Below, piece after piece: positions 43,651 through 51,824 of a stretch of DNA of 64,000 nt. The stretch comes from Agreia sp. PsM10 (GTDB lineage: Bacteria > Actinomycetota > Actinomycetes > Actinomycetales > Microbacteriaceae): the NCBI RefSeq assembly GCF_030433855.1, contig NZ_JARUXC010000008.1, positions 94,175 through 158,174 of the forward strand. Reading direction: 5' to 3'. A program made the position numbers and the translations under genes. Every line of letters starts with the position of its first letter. Position 1 is the first letter of the stretch. Under the pieces are notes generated by a model that saw nothing but the letters and a program-made list of their open reading frames with translations, was not told the DNA's origin and did not search any database.

Positions 43651-46600
43651 CTAGATCAGACCGTCGCTCAGGTGGTTCGGCGTGCCGAAGCGGTGGGCCG
43701 TGATCGACACGGCCTGCTCGTGCAGGAACGGCAGCAGCTCGATGCGGCCCGACTCCGTGACGTCGCCGGCGTACACGGCCAGGTCGGGGCGGCCGCCCGT
43801 GGCGATCGCCAGTTCGCCGGCCGATGCGCCGACGAGCCGGATCGTCGCATCCGACATCGTGTTCGCGCGGGCCAGCCACGCCTCGTCGCTCTCGATGCGC
43901 ATCGACAGGCCGCACTCCGAGACGGCGGCGCGCAGCTCCGACGGCAGCGCCACAGCGGCCGACACCTCGATCGGCGCGCCCGAGACGAACGCGGCGGCGA
44001 GCACGCGGACGACGTGCGCATCGCGGGCCTGGCTGCCGAAGCGGATCGTCACCGGGCGCGGAACGTAGCGGAACACGTTGCGCTCGGCGCTCAGGCCGGA
44101 CACGTCGCGCGCCGTGCCGAACTCCGACGCCCACGCGGCGGCATCGCTCGCGACGGCTCGACGCAGGCTGCCGAACTCGTCGGCTCCGAGCTCGGTCGCC
44201 GCCGCGTCGATCAGGCGCCGAACCGACGCGTTCGCCACCGGGGCGTCGGCCTGGCTCACGGCCGTCTGCCACGACCCGAGGCCGAGCAGGTAGTTCGGCC
44301 CGCCGGCCTTCGAGCCGGGGCCGACGACCGACTTCTTCCAGCCGCCGAAGGGCTGCCGGCGCACGATCGCACCGGTCGTTCCGCGGTTCACGTAGAGATT
44401 GCCGGCCTGGATGCGCGACAGCCACACGCCCAGTTCGGTCGAGTTCAGCGAGTGCAGTCCCGCGGTCAGGCCGTAGTCGATCTCGTTCTGGATCTCGATG
44501 GCCTCTTCGAGGGTCGCCGCGGTCATGATGCCGAGGATCGGTCCGAAGTACTCGGTGAGGTGGTACTCGGATCCTCGGCGCACACCGGCGCGAACTCCCG
44601 GGCTCCACAGGGCGCCGCTGTCGTCGAGGCGCTCAGGCTCGACCAGCCACGTCTCGCCCTCGCCGAGGGTCGTGAGGCCCGAGAGCAGCTTGCCCTTCGC
44701 CTTCTCGATGATCGGGCCCATCTGCGTGCTGGGGTCGGCCGGGTAGCCGACCGTGAGCGACGACACCGCATCCACCAGCTGGGTGCGGAAACGGCGCGAG
44801 GTCGCGACCGAGCCGACCAGGATCACGAGCGACGCGGCGGAGCACTTCTGCCCCGCGTGGCCGAACGCCGAGGCGACCACGTCTTTGACGGCGAGGTCGA
44901 GGTCGGCCGACGGGGTCACGATGATGGCGTTCTTGCCGCTGGTCTCGGCGAGCAGGGGCAGGTCGGGGCGGAACGAGCGGAACAGCTCGGCCGTCTCGTA
45001 TCCGCCGGTGAGGATCACGCGGTCGACGGCGTCGTGGGCGATGAGCGTGCGGCCGAGCGCCTGGTCGGCGAGCTGCACGAGGCGCAGCGCCTCGCGGGGG
45101 ACTCCCACCCTCCACAGCGCCTCGACCATCACCGCGCCGGAGCGGCGGGCCTGGCGCGCGGGCTTGATGACCACGGCGCTTCCCGCGGCGAGGGCCGCGA
45201 GGGTGGAGCCGGCCGGGATGGCCACCGGGAAGTTCCACGGGGGAGCGACCACCGTCAGCGCGGCCGGCACGAAGTCGGCGCCGTCGATGGCGTCGAGCTC
45301 GCGGGCGCGCTCGGCGTAGAAGTGGGCGAAGTCGATGGCCTCCGACACCTCGGGGTCCGACTGGTCGAGGGTCTTGCCGGTCTCACTGGCCATGACCTCC
45401 ATGAGGTCGGCGCGCGAGAGGGCGAGCTCGTCGCCGGCCCGGTGCAGCACCTCGGCGCGCTCGGCGCCAGAGAGCCGACCCCATGCGGAACCGGCCGTGG
45501 CCGCGGTCTGGATGACGGCATCCAGTTCGCTGTCGTCGTGCACGATCGACGCGGCGATGGTGTCGTCACCGAGCAGCGACGACGGAACGCGGCGCAGGAT
45601 CTCGAGGCCCCACGCGCGGTTCTGCGGCAGGGCGGGGTCGGTGTCTGGAGTGTTGTCGAAGCCGGTGCGCGTTGCCGGGGCGTCGGCAGCGGTGCGGTTC
45701 TGGGTGCGGTTCGGCTGCGGAACGGCGCCGTCGAGCTCGGCGAGCGAGGCCTCGAAGCGCTCGCGCTCGCGGTTGAACAGCGCCTCGTTCTCGCTGAGCT
45801 CGAACACGGCCGACATGAAGTTCTGCTGGCTGGCGCCCTCTTCGAGGCGGCGGATGAGGTAGGCGATCGCCACGTCGAACTCCTGCGGGTGCACCACGGG
45901 CGTGTAGAGCAGGAGCGATCCGACCTCGCGGCGCACCGCCTCGGCCTGGCCCTGCGCCATGCCGAGCAGCATCTCGAACTCGAGCCCGGCGGTCACGCCC
46001 CGCTTCTGGGCGAGCAGCCACGCGAACGCGATGTCGAAGAGGTTGTGGCCGGCCACGCCGATGCGCACGTTGTCGATGCGGTCGCGGTGCAGCGCGTAGT
46101 TCACGACGCGCTTGTAGTTGGTGTCGCTCTGCTTTTTCGACGACCACGTCGCGAGCGGCCAGCCGTGCAGGCTCGCCTCGACCTCCTCCATGGGGAGGTT
46201 CGCGCCCTTGACGATGCGCACCTTCACCCCGGCCCCGCCCGCGGCACGGCGAGCGGATGCCCAGTCCTGCAGGCGGATCATCGCGGAGAGGGCGTCGGGC
46301 AGGTAGGCCTGCAGCACGATCCCGGCCTCGAGCTCGTGAAAACGCGGGTCGTCGAGGATGCGCATGAACACCGCCATGGTGAGGTCGAGGTCCTTGTACT
46401 CCTCCATGTCGAGGTTGATGAACTTGGCCGGAGTGCTCGCGGCCGCGCGCTCGAAGAGCGGGGTGAGGCGCTCGACGATGTGGGCGACGGCCTCGTCGAA
46501 GGCCCAGGCGGAGTGCGGGGCGACGGTGGAGGAGACCTTGATCGACACGTAGTCCACGTCGTCGCGCGCGAGCAGGCGGTGGGTTCCCTCGAGGCGGCGG

Positions 46601-47127
46601 GCGGCCTCGCCCTCGCCGAGCACGGCCTCGCCCAGCAGGTTGACGTTGAGCTTCGTGCCGTCGGCGTGGGTGCGCAGCTTGGCGATGGCCGAGCCGAGCC
46701 TGGCGTCGGTGGCGTCGATGATGAGGTGACCGACCATGTTGCGAAGCACTCGACGGGCAATGGGGATGGCGATGGCCGGGGCGACGGGAGCGGCCAGGCC
46801 TCCTAGGCGAACGGCGCTCTTCAGGTACCACGGCAGGAACGCGGGCACGTCAGGGGCCAGGGCGCGCAGGTTGCGGGCGGCGACGCCCAGGTCTTCGGGA
46901 CGCACCACGCCGTCGACGAAGCCGACCGTGAAGTCGAGGCCCTTCGGGTCCTTCAGCACGCCGGCGAGGCGCTGCGCCGAGGCGTCGGCCGGGATGGCGG
47001 CGGCCTCGGTGAGCCAGCGGCGAACGAGCGCGGTGACCGCCTCGGAGGTGGGAAGATCTGCGCGTTCGGCCGGCGCGGACGCGGGCGTGGTGGAGTCGGC
47101 TTCCGGGTGTGCGGCGATGTCGGTCAT
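43651..47127 (-). CDS. putA: Bifunctional proline dehydrogenase / P5C dehydrogenase (PutA)
   Basis: A 1158-residue enzyme that oxidises proline to glutamate in two steps. The N-terminal FAD-dependent proline dehydrogenase includes LNVNLLGEAVLGEGEAARRL, VDYVSIKVSS, INLDMEEYKDLDLTM, VRIVKGANLPMEE, and GVAGHNLFDIAFAW. The C-terminal NAD-dependent aldehyde dehydrogenase has APPWNFPVAIPAGS, Glu728 in LAETSGKN and catalytic Cys762 in GHAGQKCSA, 34 residues apart. A further ~200 residues form a C-terminal extension. There is no N-terminal DNA-binding domain, so it is not self-regulating; the divergent LysR gene may regulate it. Confidence 0.93.
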   Translation of the reverse strand: MTDIAAHPEADSTTPASAPAERADLPTSEAVTALVRRWLTEAAAIPADASAQRLAGVLKDPKGLDFTVGFVDGVVRPEDLGVAARNLRALAPDVPAFLPWYLKSAVRLGGLAAPVAPAIAIPIARRVLRNMVGHLIIDATDARLGSAIAKLRTHADGTKLNVNLLGEAVLGEGEAARRLEGTHRLLARDDVDYVSIKVSSTVAPHSAWAFDEAVAHIVERLTPLFERAAASTPAKFINLDMEEYKDLDLTMAVFMRILDDPRFHELEAGIVLQAYLPDALSAMIRLQDWASARRAAGGAGVKVRIVKGANLPMEEVEASLHGWPLATWSSKKQSDTNYKRVVNYALHRDRIDNVRIGVAGHNLFDIAFAWLLAQKRGVTAGLEFEMLLGMAQGQAEAVRREVGSLLLYTPVVHPQEFDVAIAYLIRRLEEGASQQNFMSAVFELSENEALFNRERERFEASLAELDGAVPQPNRTQNRTAADAPATRTGFDNTPDTDPALPQNRAWGLEILRRVPSSLLGDDTIAASIVHDDSELDAVIQTAATAGSAWGRLSGAERAEVLHRAGDELALSRADLMEVMASETGKTLDQSDPEVSEAIDFAHFYAERARELDAIDGADFVPAALTVVAPPWNFPVAIPAGSTLAALAAGSAVVIKPARQARRSGAVMVEALWRVGVPREALRLVQLADQALGRTLIAHDAVDRVILTGGYETAELFRSFRPDLPLLAETSGKNAIIVTPSADLDLAVKDVVASAFGHAGQKCSAASLVILVGSVATSRRFRTQLVDAVSSLTVGYPADPSTQMGPIIEKAKGKLLSGLTTLGEGETWLVEPERLDDSGALWSPGVRAGVRRGSEYHLTEYFGPILGIMTAATLEEAIEIQNEIDYGLTAGLHSLNSTELGVWLSRIQAGNLYVNRGTTGAIVRRQPFGGWKKSVVGPGSKAGGPNYLLGLGSWQTAVSQADAPVANASVRRLIDAAATELGADEFGSLRRAVASDAAAWASEFGTARDVSGLSAERNVFRYVPRPVTIRFGSQARDAHVVRVLAAAFVSGAPIEVSAAVALPSELRAAVSECGLSMRIESDEAWLARANTMSDATIRLVGASAGELAIATGGRPDLAVYAGDVTESGRIELLPFLHEQAVSITAHRFGTPNHLSDGLI

Positions 47128-47217
47128 GGGTTCAGTATGGGATGCGGCTCACATTAGATAAAGTGACCGTTCATAACCAATAACCATCAGCTCAGCTAAC
47201 GAAAAGAGGGCCCGCCC

Positions 47218-48108
47218 GTGCTCGATGCCCGGCGCCTGCGCATCCTGCGCGAACTCAAGATTCGCGGCACCCTCGCGGAGGTGGCAGCGGCCATGAACTT
47301 CAGCCCGTCTTCGGTGTCGCAGCAGCTCGCCCTGCTCGAGAAGGAGACGGGCGTCGAGCTGCTGCGCAAGGTCGGCCGTCGCGTGCAGCTCACCCCGCAG
47401 GCCGAGATCCTCGTGACGCAGACGGCGTCGATGCTCGAGATCCTCGAGCGCGCCGAGGCCACGCTCGCCGCGTCGCTGACCGCCGTCACCGGCACGGTGC
47501 GCGTCGCCGTGTTCCAGTCGGCGGCCCTGGCGCTGATGCCGGATGCGCTGAGCCTCATGCGCTCCCGCTATCCCGAGGTGCGGGTCGAGATGGTGCAGCG
47601 CGAGCCCGAGACCGCGCTCTACGAGACCTGGGCCCGCGACTTCGACATGGTGGTCGCCGAGGAGTACCCGGCCCACGCGGCGCCGCGGCATCCGGAGCTC
47701 GACAAGAAGTGGCTCACCAGCGATGCCGTGTCGCTGGCCGTTCCGCCGACGTCGCGGCAGATCCACGCCGTCGCGACGATCCAGGATGCGCGGGATCTTC
47801 CCTGGGTGATGGAGCCCGCGGGCGCCGCGTCCCGGCACTGGGCGCTGCAGCAGTGCCGCATCGCCGGCTTCGAGCCCGATGTGCGCTACGAGACCGCCGA
47901 CCTTCAGGCGCAGATCCGTCTGATCGAGTCGGGCAACGCGGTGGCGCTGATGCCCGAACTGGTGTGGGCGGGGCGCGAGACCAGCTGCCGTCTCATCGAT
48001 CTGCCGGGGGATGCGCGCCGCTCGATCTTCACCTCGGTGCGCGACAGCGGGGCGCACCACCCGGCGACCCTGGCGTTCCGCGAGGTGCTCGAAGAGGTCG
48101 CCGCGTGA
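47218..48108 (+). CDS. LysR-family regulator, putative regulator of putA
   Basis: A 296-residue LysR-type regulator with helix-turn-helix ILRELKIRGTLAEVAAAMN, then FSPSSVSQQLALLEKETGVE, a dimerisation linker and an effector domain with TVRVAVFQSAALALMPDAL. Start GTG 47218 with a purine-rich AAAAGAGG upstream. It is divergent from putA with 90 bp between, in which an AT-rich patch near 47150-47190 would hold the promoters and operator. The co-inducer is probably proline or P5C, which is inference. Confidence 0.87.
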   Translation: MLDARRLRILRELKIRGTLAEVAAAMNFSPSSVSQQLALLEKETGVELLRKVGRRVQLTPQAEILVTQTASMLEILERAEATLAASLTAVTGTVRVAVFQSAALALMPDALSLMRSRYPEVRVEMVQREPETALYETWARDFDMVVAEEYPAHAAPRHPELDKKWLTSDAVSLAVPPTSRQIHAVATIQDARDLPWVMEPAGAASRHWALQQCRIAGFEPDVRYETADLQAQIRLIESGNAVALMPELVWAGRETSCRLIDLPGDARRSIFTSVRDSGAHHPATLAFREVLEEVAA

Positions 48109-48130
48109 CGCGCCCCGCCCTGAGGCGCCT

Positions 48131-48193
48131 CGTTCCCTGAGCTCGTCGAAGGGGTTCAGTCGAGGGGTTTCCCTTCGACAGGCTCAGGGAACG
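48131..48193. repeat. 63-bp inverted repeat (REP hairpin A)
   Basis: A forward REP-like element (CGTTCCCTGAGCTCGTCGAA) and an inverted one (TTCGACAGGCTCAGGGAACG) face each other around a short loop with GTCGAGGGG. It lies at the 3' end of the LysR gene and overlaps the last codons of the converging small membrane gene. A second near-identical copy is at 48430. Likely works as a bidirectional terminator. Confidence 0.75.
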
Positions 48194-48390
48194 GGCGGTG
48201 CGGGCGGAACCGGCGGCTGCGGGCCCGGGTTCGTGGCGGGGCGGTACTCCTCGAGCCACCGCTGGTGCTTGTAGAGGGCCGACACGACGGCCGCGCGGAT
48301 GACGAGATAGAGGATGAACGCGCCGATGGCGAATCCGATCACATAGATCAGGAGGCCGGCGAATATCGATGGTCCTGCGTTGGCGATCAT
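48184..48390 (-). CDS. Small membrane protein
   Basis: A 68-residue protein with a hydrophobic helix pair (FAGLLIYVIGFAIGAFILYL and the following VIRAAVV) and a Pro-rich C-terminal tail (NPGPQPPVPPAPPVP). Its stop codon lies inside the hairpin repeat at 48131-48193. No family recognised. It is flanked on both sides by the same 63-bp hairpin. Confidence 0.55.
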   Translation of the reverse strand: MIANAGPSIFAGLLIYVIGFAIGAFILYLVIRAAVVSALYKHQRWLEEYRPATNPGPQPPVPPAPPVP

Positions 48391-48429
48391 GCCCTCAGCC
48401 TAGCCAGAGGTGATCTCGATACGTCGGCT

Positions 48430-48492
48430 CGTTCCCTGAGCTTGTCGAAGGGGCTCGGTCGAGGGGTTTCCCTTCGACAGGCTCAGGGAACG
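48430..48492. repeat. 63-bp inverted repeat (REP hairpin B)
   Basis: Nearly identical to hairpin A at 48131-48193, with a few single-base changes in the arms and loop. It lies between the small membrane gene's upstream region and the 3' end of the TraR/DksA-like gene. Confidence 0.75.
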
Positions 48493-48503
48493 GGCGGGCG
48501 AGG

Positions 48504-48881
48504 TCAGCGCTCCGCCGCTCGGGCGCAGGCGATGCACAGAATGGCTTCGGGCCGCGCCTCGAGACGCGCGAAGCCGATCGGTCGGCCGCAGCGCGCGCAG
48601 ACTCCGTAGCTCCCCGATGCGACGCGGTCGAGGGCCGCATCCACCGCTTCCGATGCCGCCGCGAGCTCGCCGTGCACCCCGTGGATGCGCGACCATTCGC
48701 TCGACAGCGTCGGACCCTCCGGGTCGTGCTCGTCGTCGACCGACTCCGCGCCCCGGGCCTCGCGCACCTCGACGAGCGTCTGCGCCAGTCCGCCGAGTTC
48801 CGCGTCGATCTCGGCCCGGCGCTCGCGCAATCTCGCCTCGAGAAGCCGCAGTTCGGCATCCATGAGCTCTGTTTCGGGCAT
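48504..48881 (-). CDS. TraR/DksA-type zinc-finger protein
   Basis: A 125-residue protein. An N-terminal coiled-coil-like helix (ELRLLEARLRERRAEIDAEL) is followed by a C4 zinc finger CARCGRPIGFARLEARPEA then CIACARA. The size and layout match DksA/TraR-like proteins, which bind RNA polymerase in characterised members. The N-terminal coiled coil lacks a clear DxxDxA tip, so polymerase activity is uncertain. ATG 48881 starts the protein. Confidence 0.82.
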   Translation of the reverse strand: MPETELMDAELRLLEARLRERRAEIDAELGGLAQTLVEVREARGAESVDDEHDPEGPTLSSEWSRIHGVHGELAAASEAVDAALDRVASGSYGVCARCGRPIGFARLEARPEAILCIACARAAER

Positions 48882-48923
48882 GGTCCATGCTCGCACGGGG
48901 TCGACGCGGCGTGCCCGCGCGAG

Positions 48924-48990
48924 CGAGCGCGGGTGTTCCGGCCGAGCGCGGCGGCGAAACCACCGCGCCACGCGCGAACTCCCGCGCTCG
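48924..48990. terminator. Long inverted repeat downstream of the M24 aminopeptidase
   Basis: 15-nt arms (CGAGCGCGGGTGTTC and GAACTCCCGCGCTCG) match with one mismatch around a GC-rich loop. It lies 28 bp past the stop of the minus-strand M24 gene. Same design as the hairpin at 22625-22687. Confidence 0.55.
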
Positions 48991-49017
48991 GCGACGCGAG
49001 CGACGAGTCGAGCGGCG

Positions 49018-50460
49018 CTACCGCGTCAGCGCGCGCACCCACGCCTCCACGTCGGCGACCTCCACGGGCAGGGCTCCCGACAGGTTCTCGTAGCCCGACT
49101 CCGTAATCAACAGGTCGTCCTCGATGCGCACGCCGATGCCCCGCAGCTCCTCGGGAAGGGTGAGGTCGTTGGCGTGGAAATAGATGCCCGGTTCGACGGT
49201 GAGCACCATCCCGGGCACGAGGGGAGTGCGCAGGTAGAGCTCCTCGCTCGTCTTCGCGCAGTCGTGCACATCGAGTCCGAGGTGGTGGCCGTTGCCGCAG
49301 ATGGCGTAGCGGCGGTGGTACTGGCCCTCGGGGCTCAGCGCCTCCTCGAGCGTGCCCGGCAGGATGCCCCAGCCGTGCAGACCGCGGGCGATCACGTCGT
49401 GCGCAGCCTCCTGGAAGTCGGAGAAGAGACCGCCGGGACGCAGCACGGAGAGCGCGGCGGCGCGGGCCTCGAGGACGAGCTCGTAGACCCGGCGCTGGGC
49501 CGGCGAGAACGTGCCGGATGCCGGGAAGACGCGCGTGACATCCGCCGTGTAGAGGGTGTCGACCTCGACGCCCGCGTCGAGCAGCACGAGGTGGTCTTCC
49601 CTCACCGGGCCGTCGCTGCGCGACCAGTGCAGGGTGGCCGCATTGGGCCCCGACCCCATGACGGTGGTGTAGCCGACGCCGTTGGCGCCCTGCCGCGAGT
49701 GCCTGTCGAAGGTGGCCTGCAGCCAGCGCTCGCCGCCGCCCGAGAGTGCGGCGGGCAGCTCGGCGACGACGGCCGAGAAGCCCGCGACCGTGGCGTCGAC
49801 GGCGGCGCGCAGCTGGGCGATCTCCCACTCGTCCTTCACGAGTTTCAGGTCGGACAGCGCCTGCTCGAGCAGCGGAGACGGCTCATCGATGCCCGCCTCG
49901 GACAGAGCCGGCTCGCTCGCACCGGCGCCCAGTATGGCGGTGTGGATCGCGAGCAGGTCATCGGGAAGCGTGGCGAGCGAGCGCACGTCGATCTGGAGGG
50001 CCGACGCCCAGTCGTCGAGGCCGGGCGCCGCCCCGACCCACAGCTCGCCGCGCAGCGCGTCGGTGTAGAAGGCCTCGTCGCCGGCGTAGGCCGGTTCGGT
50101 GAGATAGAGCACGGCATCGTGGCCCTGCGCGCCCTCGCTGAAACTGCCGGGCCGCATCACGAGCACGGCCGCCTCGGCGGCGCATCCGGTGAGCCAGGCG
50201 AAGTCGCTGTGCGGGCGGAAGCCGAACTCGGTGTCGTTCGAGCGCACGGCGCTGCGCCCACTCGCGACGACGAGCGTCTCGCGCGGGAATCTCTGCGAGA
50301 GCAGGCGGCGGTGGGCGGCCGCCGCCTCTGCTGCGCCGGGCGTCACCCGGGCGGTGCGATCGGGCTGCTCCCAGCCGCCCGCCATGAACTCGCGGAATGC
50401 GTCGGAGGTGGGGAGCCGAGGCATCCGGGGGTCGCGCGGGGCGGGCGAAAGAGTAGTCAT
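49018..50460 (-). CDS. pepP: M24 Xaa-Pro aminopeptidase
   Basis: A 480-residue peptidase of the aminopeptidase-P group that removes the residue before a proline. Metal ligands are seen as [19 protein letters not shown] (two Asp), GNGHHLGLDVHD (His), VLTVEPGIYF (Glu) and GVRIEDDLLIT (Glu). The N-terminal creatinase-like domain includes TEFGFRPHSDFAWLTG. ATG 50460 starts MTTLSPAP; the frame is open further upstream but lacks conservation. The stop is followed by a long hairpin at 48924. Confidence 0.9.
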   Translation of the reverse strand: MTTLSPAPRDPRMPRLPTSDAFREFMAGGWEQPDRTARVTPGAAEAAAAHRRLLSQRFPRETLVVASGRSAVRSNDTEFGFRPHSDFAWLTGCAAEAAVLVMRPGSFSEGAQGHDAVLYLTEPAYAGDEAFYTDALRGELWVGAAPGLDDWASALQIDVRSLATLPDDLLAIHTAILGAGASEPALSEAGIDEPSPLLEQALSDLKLVKDEWEIAQLRAAVDATVAGFSAVVAELPAALSGGGERWLQATFDRHSRQGANGVGYTTVMGSGPNAATLHWSRSDGPVREDHLVLLDAGVEVDTLYTADVTRVFPASGTFSPAQRRVYELVLEARAAALSVLRPGGLFSDFQEAAHDVIARGLHGWGILPGTLEEALSPEGQYHRRYAICGNGHHLGLDVHDCAKTSEELYLRTPLVPGMVLTVEPGIYFHANDLTLPEELRGIGVRIEDDLLITESGYENLSGALPVEVADVEAWVRALTR

Positions 50461-50643
50461 GACTGCAAAGTAGCCCGATCGCCGAACAGGTTTCAAGCTC
50501 GTTACGACGCCGACGACGATCTGTCCTGACTCTGGTTGTGATCGAGTGTATTCGTCCGTAGATGTCATGCAGCTGACACCCGGCCACGGACTTTCTGCGC
50601 GGGAATTGACTCACCGCGGCGCACTCCGCAACAGTGGGCGATC

Positions 50644-51030
50644 ATGAGCACCCCCTCCGACGCCTCCGCTGCCGCCGCCCCCCGCACCTTCGACGAATCG
50701 ATCGACGACACCGTCTTCGACATGGTCTCGTCGACCGCCAGCGCAGTGTCGACGACGGCGCCGTCTCGATTCCACTACCGCGAGGATCGCGGTGTGATCT
50801 GGGGCGACTACACGGGCGACACGGTGACGGTCGGACGGTTCAGCGGCTACCGCGACCGCGACGTGCTGCACGTCTCATTCGTGCACCTGGGCACAGACGG
50901 AACCACCACCGCGGGCTCCGCGACGAGCGTCGTGACCCGCACCGACGACGGCGTGCTCGAGCTGACCGAGGACTTCGTGGGCCCCGACGGCGCCGACCAC
51001 GTCAGCGTGTGCCGCGAGGTGCGCGCCTAG
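50644..51030 (+). CDS. Small conserved protein resembling the short N-acetylglutamate synthase-like family
   Basis: A 128-residue protein whose core has RFHYREDRGVIWGDYTGDTV, VGRFSGYRDRDVLHVSFVHL and TEDFVGPDG. This strand order resembles the short annotated n-acetylglutamate-synthase-like proteins of Gram-positives. The enzymatic name is doubtful because no acetyl-CoA motif is visible. Its last 29 bp overlap the 3' end of the converging Lrp gene. Confidence 0.6.
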   Translation: MSTPSDASAAAAPRTFDESIDDTVFDMVSSTASAVSTTAPSRFHYREDRGVIWGDYTGDTVTVGRFSGYRDRDVLHVSFVHLGTDGTTTAGSATSVVTRTDDGVLELTEDFVGPDGADHVSVCREVRA

Positions 51031-51586
51031 CGTTCTGTGCGCTCTCCGCACTCTTGGCCCGCTCGTCGCTGGTGCGCACGAACCGCGTCATTCCGTAGCG
51101 CTCGCCCGATTGCTGCAGGGTGTCGCTCGTCGCGGCGCCCATGCGCAGAGATACGTTCGAGGTCATCTCGTCCATGATGAAGACGGTCACCGTGGCCTTG
51201 ACCGAAGGCCACTGGGCGAGCCGCGTGGCGACGAGGTCGTGGATGGCGGCGACGCCCGATCCGCGCACGAGCAGCATGGCGTCGTGCTCACCGGTCATCA
51301 CAGTGAACGACTCGAGCTCGTCGAGCGTCGTGAGCCGGCTGCGGAAATCGGCCCACTGGCTCTGCCGCACCGTGACGAAGACCATGGCCGCCACGGCGAG
51401 GCCCACGGCGGCCGGGTCGATGTCGGCGTGCACTCCTCGGATGACCCCGTTGCGCACCAGGGATTCGTAGCGCGTGTAGGCGTTCGAGCGCGAGATGCCG
51501 AGCTGCTCCGAGAGGGTGGCGATCGAAATGCGCCCGTTGTCTCTCAGGATCTCCAGCATGCGCACATGCGTCTCATCAAGATCCAC
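51002..51586 (-). CDS. Lrp/AsnC-family regulator
   Basis: A 194-residue regulator. N-terminal helix-turn-helix RISIATLSEQLGISRSNAYT and RYESLVRNGVIRGVHADID precede a RAM-type ligand domain (MVFVTVRQSQWADF, TVMTGEHDAMLLVRG). The last ~25 residues are an Arg/Ala-rich tail unusual for the family. It is divergent from the peptide importer operon and is its likely regulator, responding to an amino acid or peptide; inferred. Its 3' end overlaps the gene at 50644 tail-to-tail. Confidence 0.87.
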   Translation of the reverse strand: MDLDETHVRMLEILRDNGRISIATLSEQLGISRSNAYTRYESLVRNGVIRGVHADIDPAAVGLAVAAMVFVTVRQSQWADFRSRLTTLDELESFTVMTGEHDAMLLVRGSGVAAIHDLVATRLAQWPSVKATVTVFIMDEMTSNVSLRMGAATSDTLQQSGERYGMTRFVRTSDERAKSAESAQNARRAPRGTR

Positions 51587-51697
51587 GTTCGACTCCCTGT
51601 TTTGTCCGTCTCCGCGGCTGCAGAGTCTCTTGTCTGGAGATGTTATGTCGAAAAGCCGGTTGTTGTCATCACTTTGTCTCTATCTGATGCGCTCAGA

Positions 51698-51727
51698 TTG
51701 ACACTTGATCTGTGTGAGAAGTAATTT
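51698..51727 (+). promoter_or_regulatory. Candidate promoter of the peptide importer operon
   Basis: A consensus -35 (TTGACA) and a weak -10 (TAATTT) are 18 bp apart, about 98 bp before the binding-protein start, in the AT-rich 238-bp region divergent from the Lrp gene. Repeated TTGTC/GACAA half-sites in the same region (about 51600-51745) could be Lrp sites. Confidence 0.45.
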
Positions 51728-51824
51728 CAAGACAACATTCCACATTCGGTTCGTTCAGAATTCATCGGCTCATCGCACCGGACCCCGCCCTGCACCCTTC
51801 CTCACCCGATAGGAGACCACCCTC

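Noticed and set aside
43672..46806. A 1044-codon open frame on the plus strand opposite putA
   Set aside because: It is the shadow of the PutA gene, whose catalytic motifs are all on the minus strand.
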